Part shown: positions 9,499 to 17,413 of the stretch, in pieces
Layout of the letters: each line of letters opens with the position of its first letter
How positions within the stretch are numbered: position 1 is the first letter of the stretch
Source of the DNA: Arsenicicoccus dermatophilus
Lineage (GTDB): Bacteria > Actinomycetota > Actinomycetes > Actinomycetales > Dermatophilaceae
Reading direction: 5' to 3'
Length of the DNA: 64,000 nucleotides
NCBI RefSeq assembly: GCF_022568795.1
Contig: NZ_JAKZHU010000001.1
Coordinates: forward strand, 248,001-312,000
The notes under the pieces: generated by a model
Database searches by the model: none
What the model was told of the DNA's origin: nothing
The model's input: only the letters and a program-made list of their open reading frames with translations
Translations under genes and position numbers: made by a program

Positions 9499-10623
9499 TC
9501 AACGAGCGGTGGTGTCGCAGGTCTGGTCGACGGTGTGGGTGTCGAGGTAGCCGATGCCCTGGGGGACGGTGGCCTTGACGGAGATGGTGGGGCGGCTGGT
9601 GGTGATGGTGGCGGTGGCGCCGGCGGGCATGGAGATGGTGCGGTCGGTGGTGGTGCCGTCGGGGGTGCCGAAGGAGAGCTGGACGGTGGGGTTGCCGAAG
9701 GGGTTGGTGACCAGGACCTTGTGGCAGCCGCCGGGCTTGACGACGAGCTCGTGGGGGAGCTGGACGAGCGGCTTGCCCGGCTTGGGGGTCGGCTTGGGCG
9801 CGGGCTTGGGGGCCGGCTTGGGTGCGGGCTTGGTGTCGCAGGTCTGGTCGACGGTGTGGGTGTCGAGGTAGCCGATGCCCTGGGGGACGGTGGCCTTGAC
9901 GGAGATGGTGGGGCGGCTGGTGGTGATGGTGGCGGTGGCGCCGGCGGGCATGGAGATGGTGCGGTCGGTGGTGGTGCCGTCGGGGGTGCCGAAGGAGAGC
10001 TGGACGGTGGGGTTGCCGAAGGGGTTGGTGACCAGGACCTTGTGGCAGCCGCCGGGCTTGACGACGAGCTCGTGGGGGAGCTGGACGAGCGGCTTGCCCG
10101 GCTTGGGGGCCGGCGCGGGCGCGGGCGCGGGCTTGGGGGCCGGCTTGGGTGCGGGCTTGGGTGCGGGCTTGGGGGCCGGCTTGGGTGCGGGCTTGGGTGC
10201 GGGCTTGGTGTCGCAGGTCTGGTCGACGGTGTGGGTGTCGAGGTAGCCGATGCCCTGGGGGACGGTGGCCTTGACGGAGATGGTGGGGCGGCTGGTGGTG
10301 ATGGTGGCGGTGGCGCCGGCGGGCATGGAGATGGTGCGGTCGGTGGTGGTGCCGTCGGGGGTGCCGAAGGAGAGCTGGACGGTGGGGTTGCCGAAGGGGT
10401 TGGTGACCAGGACCTTGTGGCAGCCGCCGGGCTTGACGACGAGCTCGTGGGGGAGCTGGACGAGCGGCTTGCCCGCGTCGGTGCCCGAGACGGGCGACGT
10501 GACCGCGGTGATCCCACGGACAGGCTGAGCGGTCGTCGCAGACGCCGAGGGCGCCTGGGGAAGGGCCAGGCAGGCAATGGCCAGGGTCGCGGACAGGACC
10601 CCGTGGACGCGGTGAGCAGACAT
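9499..10623 (-). CDS. Secreted protein of three near-identical Cys-pair repeats with Pro-Ala-Lys linkers
   Basis: A 374-residue protein. It starts with a signal peptide (Arg near the N-terminus, hydrophobic VLSATLAIACLALPQA, then an A-S-A type cleavage site). The mature part has three repeats of about 89 residues, each running from GKPLVQLPHELVVKPGG to DTHTVDQTCDT and each with two cysteines (GGCHKVLV and DQTCDT) that could pair. Repeats are joined by PAPKP linkers of different length. There is no LPXTG motif, transmembrane tail or known catalytic motif. The repeats look like small all-beta modules; the basic Pro-rich linkers suggest a wall-associated spacer or adhesin-like protein. I do not recognise the family, and function is unknown. 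Confidence 0.8.
   Translation of the reverse strand: MSAHRVHGVLSATLAIACLALPQAPSASATTAQPVRGITAVTSPVSGTDAGKPLVQLPHELVVKPGGCHKVLVTNPFGNPTVQLSFGTPDGTTTDRTISMPAGATATITTSRPTISVKATVPQGIGYLDTHTVDQTCDTKPAPKPAPKPAPKPAPKPAPKPAPKPAPAPAPAPKPGKPLVQLPHELVVKPGGCHKVLVTNPFGNPTVQLSFGTPDGTTTDRTISMPAGATATITTSRPTISVKATVPQGIGYLDTHTVDQTCDTKPAPKPAPKPAPKPTPKPGKPLVQLPHELVVKPGGCHKVLVTNPFGNPTVQLSFGTPDGTTTDRTISMPAGATATITTSRPTISVKATVPQGIGYLDTHTVDQTCDTTAR
9511..10475 (-). repeat. Three tandem 269-bp coding repeats
   Basis: Copies lie at 9511-9779, 9832-10100 and 10207-10475. By eye I see no base difference within the shared 269 bp. The spacers encode the PAPKP linkers: the offsets between copies are 321 and 375 bp, both multiples of three, so unit number can change without breaking the frame. 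Identity at silent sites means very recent duplication or ongoing gene conversion. Confidence 0.95.
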
Positions 10624-10882
10624 GGTTGATGAACCTATTCGTCGAGGTGGTCGGTAGGGCGAACAACACCTACCGGCCAGTACCCTAGGGGTCCGCGACA
10701 CGCTGGCCCATAGCTCCAAATGACTAGGGCCTCAACCCGGTCGAGCCCGTCGTCGGCAGTGGCTCGACCAGGGCGGCTCGTCCGACCGGGTCCGACGAGG
10801 TGCCCCGACCTGACGGCGACGCACCGGCCTGCGGACCGGGTCCGAGACGGTCCGGGACGTCATCTCCCGCGCGGGGCCGGGA
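10624..10882. other. Intergenic region with inverted repeat CGGTAGG-N10-CCTACCG
   Basis: No gene is seen. CGGTAGG (10652-10658) and CCTACCG (10669-10675) form a 7-bp inverted repeat about 30-50 nt upstream of the repeat-protein ATG, in the place of a promoter or operator. Its half-site is the same 7-mer found in the inverted repeat in front of bioF, though with different spacing. Confidence 0.35.
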
Positions 10883-11860
10883 TCACAGGGTGGCGAGGAT
10901 CTCCAGCGCTCGCTCGCGCTGCTCGAGCCCGGGCACCACGTTGGTGACCATCAGCTCGTCGGCGCCCGAGAGCTCCTGGAACTGCTCGAGGTAGGCCGCG
11001 ACCTCGGTCCGGGTACCCACCGCCGTGTGCTGCATCATGTGCTGCACCTGCGCGCCGAAGGGCGAGCTCAGGGCCAGGTCCACCTCGGCCTCGGTCAGGT
11101 CGGCGCCGCGCCGCCCGGCCATCGCCCGCACCCGCTGCCGGACCACCTGGCCGTGCGCCTCCTGGGCGGACTCCAGGTCGTCGGTGACGATCACGTTGAG
11201 CGCGGCGATGGCGCGCGGCGCGGTGAGCTGCTCGCTCGGCCGGAAACGGTCGCGGTAGGCCTGCATCGCCGGCCGCAGCTGGTCCGGGGCGAAGTGGCTG
11301 GCGAAGGCATACGGCAGCCCGAGCGTCGCGGCCAGCTGGGCGCCGAACATCGACGACCCGAGGACGTAGAGCGGCACCCGCGTCCCCCACCCGGGGTAGG
11401 CGTGGATCCCCGGCACCGCCGTGCGCTCGCCCAGGTAGCCCTGCAGCTCCTGCACGTCCTGCGGGAAGCGGTCGGAGGCACGCGGGTCGCGGCGCAGCGC
11501 CTGCCAGGTCTGCTGGTCGGTGCCGGGGGCGCGTCCGAGCCCGAGGTCGACCCGGTCGGGGTAGAGCTCGGCGAGCGTGCCGAACTGCTCGGCGATCACG
11601 AGCGGGGAGTGGTTGGGGAGCATCACCCCGCCCGCCCCGACCCGGATGGTCTGCGTGGCTGCGAGCACCTGCCCGACCAGCACGCTCGTCGCGGCCGAGG
11701 CGATGGTGCGCATGTTGTGGTGCTCGGCATACCAGAGTCGCTCGAAGCCGCCCAGCTGATCCGCCTTGCGCGCCAGGGCGATCGACTCCTGCAGCGCCTC
11801 CCGGGTGCTCTGGCCGGGGGCCACGTGGGCGAGGTCGAGGATCGACAGGGGGATGCTCAT
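10883..11860 (-). CDS. LLM class flavin-dependent oxidoreductase (alkanal monooxygenase-like)
   Basis: A 325-residue luciferase-like flavin oxidoreductase. Family motifs include [19 protein letters not shown] at the N-terminus, [18 protein letters not shown] near residue 41, [20 protein letters not shown] near residue 73 and [21 protein letters not shown]. These are typical of the group I FMN-dependent luciferase-like proteins (TIGR03558 type). The reaction is probably an oxygenase or reductase step on an unknown substrate. It is a single-gene unit, read in the same direction as the M14 carboxypeptidase but separated from it by a strong terminator. Confidence 0.9.
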   Translation of the reverse strand: MSIPLSILDLAHVAPGQSTREALQESIALARKADQLGGFERLWYAEHHNMRTIASAATSVLVGQVLAATQTIRVGAGGVMLPNHSPLVIAEQFGTLAELYPDRVDLGLGRAPGTDQQTWQALRRDPRASDRFPQDVQELQGYLGERTAVPGIHAYPGWGTRVPLYVLGSSMFGAQLAATLGLPYAFASHFAPDQLRPAMQAYRDRFRPSEQLTAPRAIAALNVIVTDDLESAQEAHGQVVRQRVRAMAGRRGADLTEAEVDLALSSPFGAQVQHMMQHTAVGTRTEVAAYLEQFQELSGADELMVTNVVPGLEQRERALEILATL

Positions 11861-11947
11861 CAGGTCTCCGGAGGTCGTATGGCGGAAGCGGTGCTCCCCG
11901 GCGACAACCGTGCCCCGGTCGCCGGTGTTCCCCTCCGGTCAGGATGT

Positions 11948-12002
11948 CGGACGGCCCGGTCCCGCACGTCGAGCAGCTCGACGTGCGGGACCGGGCCGTC
12001 CG
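11948..12002 (-). terminator. Terminator of the M14 carboxypeptidase gene
   Basis: A perfect 26-bp stem (11948-11973 with 11977-12002) with a 3-nt loop lies 18 nt after the carboxypeptidase stop. It is GC-rich with no U-tract. It isolates the carboxypeptidase from the downstream oxidoreductase gene. Confidence 0.85.
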
Positions 12003-12020
12003 GGTGGGTCGGTCAGCGGG

Positions 12021-13973
12021 TCACTGGACCGTGATGTCGTCGAAGACGAAGGAGGTCTGGTGGACGGAGTCCTCGGTGGCGGCGAGCTTGAGGGTGACGG
12101 TCTTGCCGGCGTGCTTGGTCAGGTCGATGGTCTTCTGGACGTAGCCGTTGGTCTTGTCCAGGTTGGAGTAGGACGCGACCGCGGTGCCGTCGATGGACAC
12201 GGTGGCCTTGTCGTACTTGGAGTAGGCGGAGGTCTCGGCGGTGTCGATGGCGACCCAGTAGGTCAGCTTCGGGGAGCCTGCGGGAACGGTGATGGTCTGC
12301 TGGGCGTACTCGCTGGTGGTCTTGCCGTTGCCGCCGAGCCACAGCTTCCAGGTGCCGGAGTGGGCCTTGCGGCCGGTGTTGTCGGTGACCACACCGTTGG
12401 AGCCGGTCCAGCCGGACTGGCCGGCCTCGAAGCCACCGTTGGTCACGGCGTTGCCGCCGGGCTGCGGGGTCGAGGTCGGGGTGCCCGTGGGCGTGCTGGT
12501 TGGCGTGGCCGTGGGGGTCGGGGTGGCCGTAGGCGTGCTGGTCGGGGTGGCCGTGGGGGTCGCCGTGGCGGTGGGGGTGCCCGTCGGGGTGCTGGTCGGC
12601 GTGGGCGTCGGCGTCTGCTTGCAGTACGTCGCCTCCTTGCCGGTCAGCTTGTACTGGCAGTCGGCCAGCTCGAGGAAGGTCAGCAGCGCCTCACGGTTGC
12701 GGCTGGTCTCACGGCCGATCACGCTCGCCGGCGGGTAGAAACCTCCGCCGGAGGAGCTCTTGGGGTACATCTCCATGCCGATGGTCGGGATCTGCTGGTC
12801 GCCCCAGACCCAGTCCATCGAGTCGCCGTCGGTGATGTAGAGCTCGGAGCTCTGACCCGGCGTGTAGGTGTTGGACTCGGCGAGCTTCTTGCCCAGCGCG
12901 ACGTGCATGTCGTACTGGTCCTGCGTCATGTTGGTCGTGACGGCGTCCGTGGTGTGCCCGAAGGGCCACATGATCAGCTCGCTGAAGGTGTGGATGTCCA
13001 TGTAGGCCTTGACCTGCTGCACGCCACCGACGCGGCGGCTCTTGATGAAGTCGGCGACGGCCTTGGTCTCCGGCGCGGCGAAGGCCGAGGGCCCGCGGTA
13101 GGTCCCCGACGAGGGGGTGCCCGAGGCGCCGTTGCAGCAGCCCCACTTGTAGCCCCAGTTGCGGTTGGGGTCGATGCCGATCGTGCCGTCGGAGTTCTTG
13201 GTGCGGTTCTTGCGCCAGGACTGGTACTTGCCGCCGGAGATGTCGTAGGTCGAGCCGTCGGGGTTCATCATCGGCAGCACCCAGATCACGCGGGTGTCCA
13301 TGATCTTCTTGATCCGGTCGTCCGTCGCGTACTTCTGGGTGAGCTCGTCGATCAGGTAGAGGCACTGCTCGGTGGTGAGGTGCTCGCGGGCGTGCTGGTT
13401 GCAGGTGATGACGACCTCGGGGGCACCGGCACCGCCCTTGCCGAGCTTGAGCATCCGCAGGTCGCGGTTCTCGGTGCTGCTCCCGATGGACCTGATGCTC
13501 GCCAGGTCGGGATGGCTGGAGACGGTCTTGTCCATGGCCGAGAGCGTCTCGGCGTAGGTGTGGTAGGCCTCGTCGCCCGCGGGGAAGTCATCCGCCACCC
13601 GGACCGCGACGCCCTTGGCCCGGCGCTGCGCGGCGATCGCGGCGACCCGCTCGTTGGCCCGGTCCGCCGACGAGGCGGTGGGGGTGAGTGTCAGGCCCAT
13701 GCTGCGCAGCACGGCGAGCTCGGCCGGGGAGCCGGCCACCGTCGCCGTGTCGCCCACGGGGCCCTGGACGTCCACGCCCGAGCGGGACAGACCCGCACGC
13801 AGCACGGTGCGGTCGCCGCTGACGACGTAGGTGGCGGGGGCCTGCGACCTGGCGGCCGGGCGGGGGGAGCCCGACTCCTGGGCGATCGGCAGTGCGGCGG
13901 CGCTGCCGGACGCGAGCAGGCCGGCGCTGCCGGCCAGGGCCAGGGCGAGCAGGGTGGGGCGGGGGTGGGTCAT
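12021..13973 (-). CDS. Secreted M14 zinc carboxypeptidase with Thr-Pro linker and C-terminal beta domain
   Basis: A 650-residue exported protein. Residues 1-27 are a signal peptide; about 30-120 form a propeptide-like region. The M14 peptidase domain (about 125-445) shows the zinc ligands in CNQHAREH (H and E, near 193-196), the third His in AYMDIHTFSELIMWPFGH (near 328), the substrate-binding NPDG and NRNWGYKWG, and a Glu in IGMEMYP near 400 that fits the general base. A Thr-Pro linker at about 453-504 leads to a C-terminal beta-sandwich-like domain (NGGFEAGQSGWTGSNG) seen in secreted actinobacterial peptidases and probably binding polymer or carbohydrate. The ATG at 13971-13973 has GAAGGA upstream. 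Likely role: scavenging of extracellular peptides. Confidence 0.93.
   Translation of the reverse strand: MTHPRPTLLALALAGSAGLLASGSAAALPIAQESGSPRPAARSQAPATYVVSGDRTVLRAGLSRSGVDVQGPVGDTATVAGSPAELAVLRSMGLTLTPTASSADRANERVAAIAAQRRAKGVAVRVADDFPAGDEAYHTYAETLSAMDKTVSSHPDLASIRSIGSSTENRDLRMLKLGKGGAGAPEVVITCNQHAREHLTTEQCLYLIDELTQKYATDDRIKKIMDTRVIWVLPMMNPDGSTYDISGGKYQSWRKNRTKNSDGTIGIDPNRNWGYKWGCCNGASGTPSSGTYRGPSAFAAPETKAVADFIKSRRVGGVQQVKAYMDIHTFSELIMWPFGHTTDAVTTNMTQDQYDMHVALGKKLAESNTYTPGQSSELYITDGDSMDWVWGDQQIPTIGMEMYPKSSSGGGFYPPASVIGRETSRNREALLTFLELADCQYKLTGKEATYCKQTPTPTPTSTPTGTPTATATPTATPTSTPTATPTPTATPTSTPTGTPTSTPQPGGNAVTNGGFEAGQSGWTGSNGVVTDNTGRKAHSGTWKLWLGGNGKTTSEYAQQTITVPAGSPKLTYWVAIDTAETSAYSKYDKATVSIDGTAVASYSNLDKTNGYVQKTIDLTKHAGKTVTLKLAATEDSVHQTSFVFDDITVQ
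12462..12615 (-). repeat. Low-complexity Thr-Pro-coding tract in the carboxypeptidase
   Basis: Imperfect short repeats encode alternating TPT, TPS, TGT and TAT units, an O-glycosylation-type flexible linker between the peptidase and C-terminal domains. The arrangement is prone to in-frame length change. Confidence 0.85.
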
Positions 13974-14347
13974 GGCAGGTCCTTCGACGCGGTGCAGGAA
14001 GAAGCCAGACGCTATCCCCCGAATGGAGCAGCGACAAGAGTGTGCGGCGATCTTGGCGCGATCCAGGGCGCCTCGTCGCACAGGGGTGTGTCCGGTTCAC
14101 GCCTGGTGATCGGCGAGTGCACGCCCGGTGACCGGCGGGGATGCCCGTCTCCGGCGCCCCACGCCACCTCGCACCCCCCGTTCGGAACTGATTCCACATC
14201 TGTGGACGTCCGGAGTGATTGCTTGAGGTAACTGACCAGTCACTGAAATGCAACGATTCGGGACACTTCTGCTATTGACTGGACAAAAGCGGGCACGTAC
14301 AAAGGTGAGTACAGATCCTCGACGACGAGGGTCACCTGCGAAAGGAC
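13974..14347. promoter_or_regulatory. Divergent intergenic region between the carboxypeptidase and mtlA
   Basis: This 374-bp region holds no credible gene. It is less GC-rich than its surroundings near 14170-14310. The best promoter is for mtlA: TTGACT (14275-14280), 17-bp spacer, TACAAA (14298-14303), leaving a leader of about 40 nt. A short CCACA-TC-TGTGG repeat near 14192-14203 might bind a regulator. I could not identify a catabolite or mannitol operator. Confidence 0.5.
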
Positions 14348-16378
14348 ATGCCTGTGGCCACGACCACGGCTAGCCCAGCCGGAGCGGAGCGCGTCTCGGC
14401 CCGGGTGCGCGTGCAGAAGTTCGGCACCTTCCTGTCCGCCATGATCATGCCCAACATCGGCGCCATCATCGCCTGGGGCCTGGTCACCGCCCTCTTCATC
14501 CCCCAGGGCTGGTGGCCCGACGAGCACATCGCGACCGTCGTCGGCCCGGCGATCACCTATCTGCTGCCCGTCCTCATCGCCTACACCGGCGGCGCCAACG
14601 TCTACGGCACCCGCGGCGGCGTCGTCGGCGCCTTCGGCGTGATGGGCATCATCATGGCCACGAGCGACCCGCTGTTCATCGGCAAGGACGGGCACGCGTC
14701 CCCGATGTTCCTCGGCGCCATGATCATGGGTCCGCTGACCGCCTGGACCATGAAGAAGCTCGACTCCCTGTGGGAGGGCAAGATCCGGCCCGGCTTCGAG
14801 ATGCTGGTCAACAACTTCTCGGCCGGCATCTGGGCCATGGTCATGGCCGTCGCGGGGATGTTCCTCCTCGCCCCCGTGGTCCTCGCCCTCATCGCCGGGC
14901 TGGGCGACGCCGTGCAGTTCCTCGTCGGACACGACATCCTGCCGTTGACCTCGATCGTCATCGAGCCGGCCAAGGTCTTCTTCCTGAACAACGCCATCAA
15001 CCACGGCGTCCTCACGCCCCTGGGCATCCAGCAGGCCTCGGGCTCCGCCGGCAAGTCGGTGCTCTTCCTGCTGGAGGCCAACCCCGGCCCCGGTCTCGGC
15101 CTGCTCCTGGCCTACATGGCCTTCGGCAAGGGCGTCTCGCGCGCCTCCGCGCCGGGCGCGGCGATCATCCACTTCCTCGGCGGCATCCACGAGATCTACT
15201 TCCCCTACGTGCTCGCCAAGCCGCGGCTCGTCGCCGCGCTCGTCCTCGGTGGTATGACGGGGGTCTTCACCAACGTCCTGCTCGGCTCCGGGCTCATCGC
15301 CCCGGCGGCTCCCGGATCCATCATCGCGATCCTCGCCAACACGGAGCGCCACAGCTATGTCGGTGTCGTCCTGTCGGTGCTGCTGGCCGCCCTGGTGACC
15401 TTCGCCGTGGCCGCGGTGCTGCTCCGGACCGACCGCTCGGACGACATCGACCTGGCGGCCGCGACCGCGGACATGGAGGCCCGCAAGGGGAGGAAGTCCT
15501 CGGTCGCGGGCCACCTCGCCGGCGGCGCGGCTGCCGGGACCGCCCTCGCCGCGGACCGACCCATCCACGCGATCGTCTTCGCCTGCGACGCCGGCATGGG
15601 CTCCTCGGCCATGGGCTCCTCGGTGCTGCGCCGCAAGGTCCAGGCCGCCGGCCACCGGGACGTCACCGTGGTCAACAAGGCCATCTCCACCCTGCAGGAC
15701 GAGTGGGACCTCGTGGTCACCCACCAGGACCTGACCGCCCGTGCCCAGCAGCGCACCGCATCGGCCACCCACGTCAGCGTGGACGACTTCCTGAGCTCGC
15801 CCCGGTACGACGAGATCGTCGACCTGATCGACCGCACCAACCGGTCCGGCGGCACCAGGGCGCCGGCGCCCGCCACCGTGGTCGACCCGTCGCCGGGTGC
15901 CGGTGCCTCGGCTGCGGACACCGCCGCGGCACCCGTCGTGGCCGGGTCCGGCGTGCTCGGCCGGGAGGGCATCGAGCTGCACGGCCAGGCCCGCACCCGG
16001 GACCAGGCCATCGACGAGGCGGGGCGGCTGCTCGTGGTCCAGGGCAGCGTGGACGACGCGTACGTCGCGTCGATGCACGAGCGCGAGGAGTCCGTCTCGA
16101 CATACATGGGCAACCTGCTCGCGATCCCGCACGGCACGAACGAGGCGAAGGGCTCGATCCGGCGCACCGCGATGTCCTTCGTGCGCTACGACCAACCGAT
16201 CAGCTGGAACGGCTCGGACGTCCGCTTCGTCGTCGGGATCGCCGGTGCCGGGGACGACCACCTCTCGCTGCTCTCCCGACTCGCCGGCGTCTTCCTCGAC
16301 GACGCGCAGGTCGCCCGTCTGGAGGCAGCCCGCACGCCGGACGAGGTCGAGCAGGTCCTGGCCGCCGTCCAGGTCTGA
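14348..16378 (+). CDS. mtlA: PTS mannitol transporter subunit EIICBA
   Basis: A 676-residue fused phosphotransferase permease that imports and phosphorylates mannitol. The EIIC membrane domain spans about residues 15-350 with several hydrophobic helices and the GIHEIYFPYV substrate-site motif. EIIB carries the phosphocysteine in VFACDAGMGSSAMG (about Cys413). EIIA (about 545-676) carries the phosphohistidine in LAIPHGTNEAKG (about His595). AAAGGA lies just before the ATG. No mtlD, mtlR or general PTS gene is adjacent, so this is an orphan permease that needs EI and HPr and a mannitol-1-phosphate dehydrogenase from elsewhere. An Ala/Pro-rich linker joins EIIB and EIIA. Confidence 0.95.
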   Translation: MPVATTTASPAGAERVSARVRVQKFGTFLSAMIMPNIGAIIAWGLVTALFIPQGWWPDEHIATVVGPAITYLLPVLIAYTGGANVYGTRGGVVGAFGVMGIIMATSDPLFIGKDGHASPMFLGAMIMGPLTAWTMKKLDSLWEGKIRPGFEMLVNNFSAGIWAMVMAVAGMFLLAPVVLALIAGLGDAVQFLVGHDILPLTSIVIEPAKVFFLNNAINHGVLTPLGIQQASGSAGKSVLFLLEANPGPGLGLLLAYMAFGKGVSRASAPGAAIIHFLGGIHEIYFPYVLAKPRLVAALVLGGMTGVFTNVLLGSGLIAPAAPGSIIAILANTERHSYVGVVLSVLLAALVTFAVAAVLLRTDRSDDIDLAAATADMEARKGRKSSVAGHLAGGAAAGTALAADRPIHAIVFACDAGMGSSAMGSSVLRRKVQAAGHRDVTVVNKAISTLQDEWDLVVTHQDLTARAQQRTASATHVSVDDFLSSPRYDEIVDLIDRTNRSGGTRAPAPATVVDPSPGAGASAADTAAAPVVAGSGVLGREGIELHGQARTRDQAIDEAGRLLVVQGSVDDAYVASMHEREESVSTYMGNLLAIPHGTNEAKGSIRRTAMSFVRYDQPISWNGSDVRFVVGIAGAGDDHLSLLSRLAGVFLDDAQVARLEAARTPDEVEQVLAAVQV

Positions 16379-16407
16379 GGCCGACCCCGTCGGCATGCCG
16401 CGCAGGG

Positions 16408-16450
16408 TCGTGGGCGTCTGCAGCCGTCCTCCGGCTGCAGACGCCCACGA
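16408..16450 (+). terminator. mtlA terminator hairpin
   Basis: A perfect 19-bp stem (16408-16426 with 16432-16450) and 5-nt loop, 29 nt after the mtlA stop, without a U-tract. Confidence 0.85.
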
Positions 16451-16476
16451 TCTCGTGGGGTGGGCGGGGCACCCTC

Positions 16477-16491
16477 TTGAGAGTCACTCAA
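16477..16491 (+). promoter_or_regulatory. Inverted repeat TTGAG-N5-CTCAA upstream of the CPBP gene
   Basis: TTGAG (16477-16481) and CTCAA (16487-16491) are 5-bp arms around AGTCA, about 40-50 nt before the gene start. This is a -35-like place and a possible operator. The spacing is too short for the HspR HAIR element (CTTGAGT-N7-ACTCAAG), which it superficially resembles. Confidence 0.35.
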
Positions 16492-16528
16492 AGTAAGGTC
16501 ATGAGTGATGATCGAGAAGGGAGACCTG

Positions 16529-17380
16529 ATGACCGACACCCTGCCCCTCATGCCGCCGGCCGACCCGCCGCGCGCGATGCGTTCCCCCGGGGCCCGGGTG
16601 GCCGTGGGCTTCGCCCTGGCAGTCCTGGGGCTGGTCGCGGGAGCGCTGGTCTCTCGGGGGATCGGTGACGAGTCCTGGGCCTCGGCGGTGCAGCACCTGG
16701 TGGCCGCGATGCTGGGCGCCGGTCTCCTGACGTGGCTAGGCCAGGGCTCGTGGCTGACCCGCGCTGCGGGGATCGGCCATGCGCTCCGGGTCGGCTGGGG
16801 CCTGCTGGCGGTCGCCCTCGTCGGCACGGCCTTCACCCTGAGCGCCGTGACCTCGGGGCTCACCATGCCGGCGCCGCACCGGTGGCTCGCCGTGCTCCTC
16901 GACGCGGCCGCCACCGGGGTCGCCGAGGAGACGCTCTTCCGCGGGGTGGTGCTCGTCGCCCTGCTGGAGCGGGCAGGCGTCCTGGGTCGGGGGCGTGCCG
17001 ACGTGTCGCGCACCACGACCGCGGTGCTGCAGTCGGCCGCGATCTTCGGCGTGTTCCACCTGGTCAACCTCACCGGCACCCCGGACCGGCCGGTGGCCGT
17101 GCTCACCCAGGTCGGCTACACCGCCCTGGTCGGAGTCCTGCTGGGGGCGGTCCTCGTGCGGACGGGCAGCCTGCTCGGGGTCGCGGTGCTGCACGCGGTC
17201 TTCGACCTGATCAGCGACATCGGGGACGCCCTGACCGGCGGGGGTGGGACTCCCGCCGCGGGCGACCTGTCCTGGGGAGGCGCCGTGATCACCCTGCTCC
17301 TGGTGCTGCCCTGCCTGCCCCTGGGGATGCGACTGCTGCGGCGCGGCCCGGGGGCGCAGGCCACGGCGCCCCGGGGTTGA
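16529..17380 (+). CDS. CPBP family intramembrane metalloprotease
   Basis: A 283-residue polytopic membrane protein of the CAAX protease/bacteriocin-processing (Abi) family. The three conserved blocks are present: EETLFRG near residue 133 (the catalytic glutamates and Arg), FGVFHLVN near 174, and HAVFDLISD near 223. About seven or eight hydrophobic segments are visible. I chose the ATG at 16529 because AAGGGA lies 7 nt before it; in-frame GTG/ATG codons at 16505 and 16508 lack one. Members process membrane peptides or give bacteriocin self-immunity; no bacteriocin gene is seen beside it, so the substrate is unknown. Confidence 0.9.
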   Translation: MTDTLPLMPPADPPRAMRSPGARVAVGFALAVLGLVAGALVSRGIGDESWASAVQHLVAAMLGAGLLTWLGQGSWLTRAAGIGHALRVGWGLLAVALVGTAFTLSAVTSGLTMPAPHRWLAVLLDAAATGVAEETLFRGVVLVALLERAGVLGRGRADVSRTTTAVLQSAAIFGVFHLVNLTGTPDRPVAVLTQVGYTALVGVLLGAVLVRTGSLLGVAVLHAVFDLISDIGDALTGGGGTPAAGDLSWGGAVITLLLVLPCLPLGMRLLRRGPGAQATAPRG

Positions 17381-17413
17381 GCCTCGCCGGCGCCCGCTGC
17401 GGCCGGCCGGCCC

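Noticed and set aside
9511-10475. CRISPR-like or minisatellite array
   Set aside because: The three units are 269 bp, lie inside one open reading frame and encode protein repeats with a signal peptide in front, so they are coding repeats.
9535-10629. Plus-strand Gly/Val/Asp-rich open frames across the repeat gene
   Set aside because: They are mirror images of the repeat coding strand, with extreme composition and no start site; the minus frame has the signal peptide and Cys pairs.
16408-16491. Riboswitch between mtlA and the CPBP gene
   Set aside because: The hairpin is explained as an mtlA terminator, and there is no conserved aptamer-like structure in the remaining short stretch.
16477-16491. 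HspR (HAIR) operator
   Set aside because: HAIR needs CTTGAGT-N7-ACTCAAG; here the spacing between arms is 5 and the outer bases do not fit.
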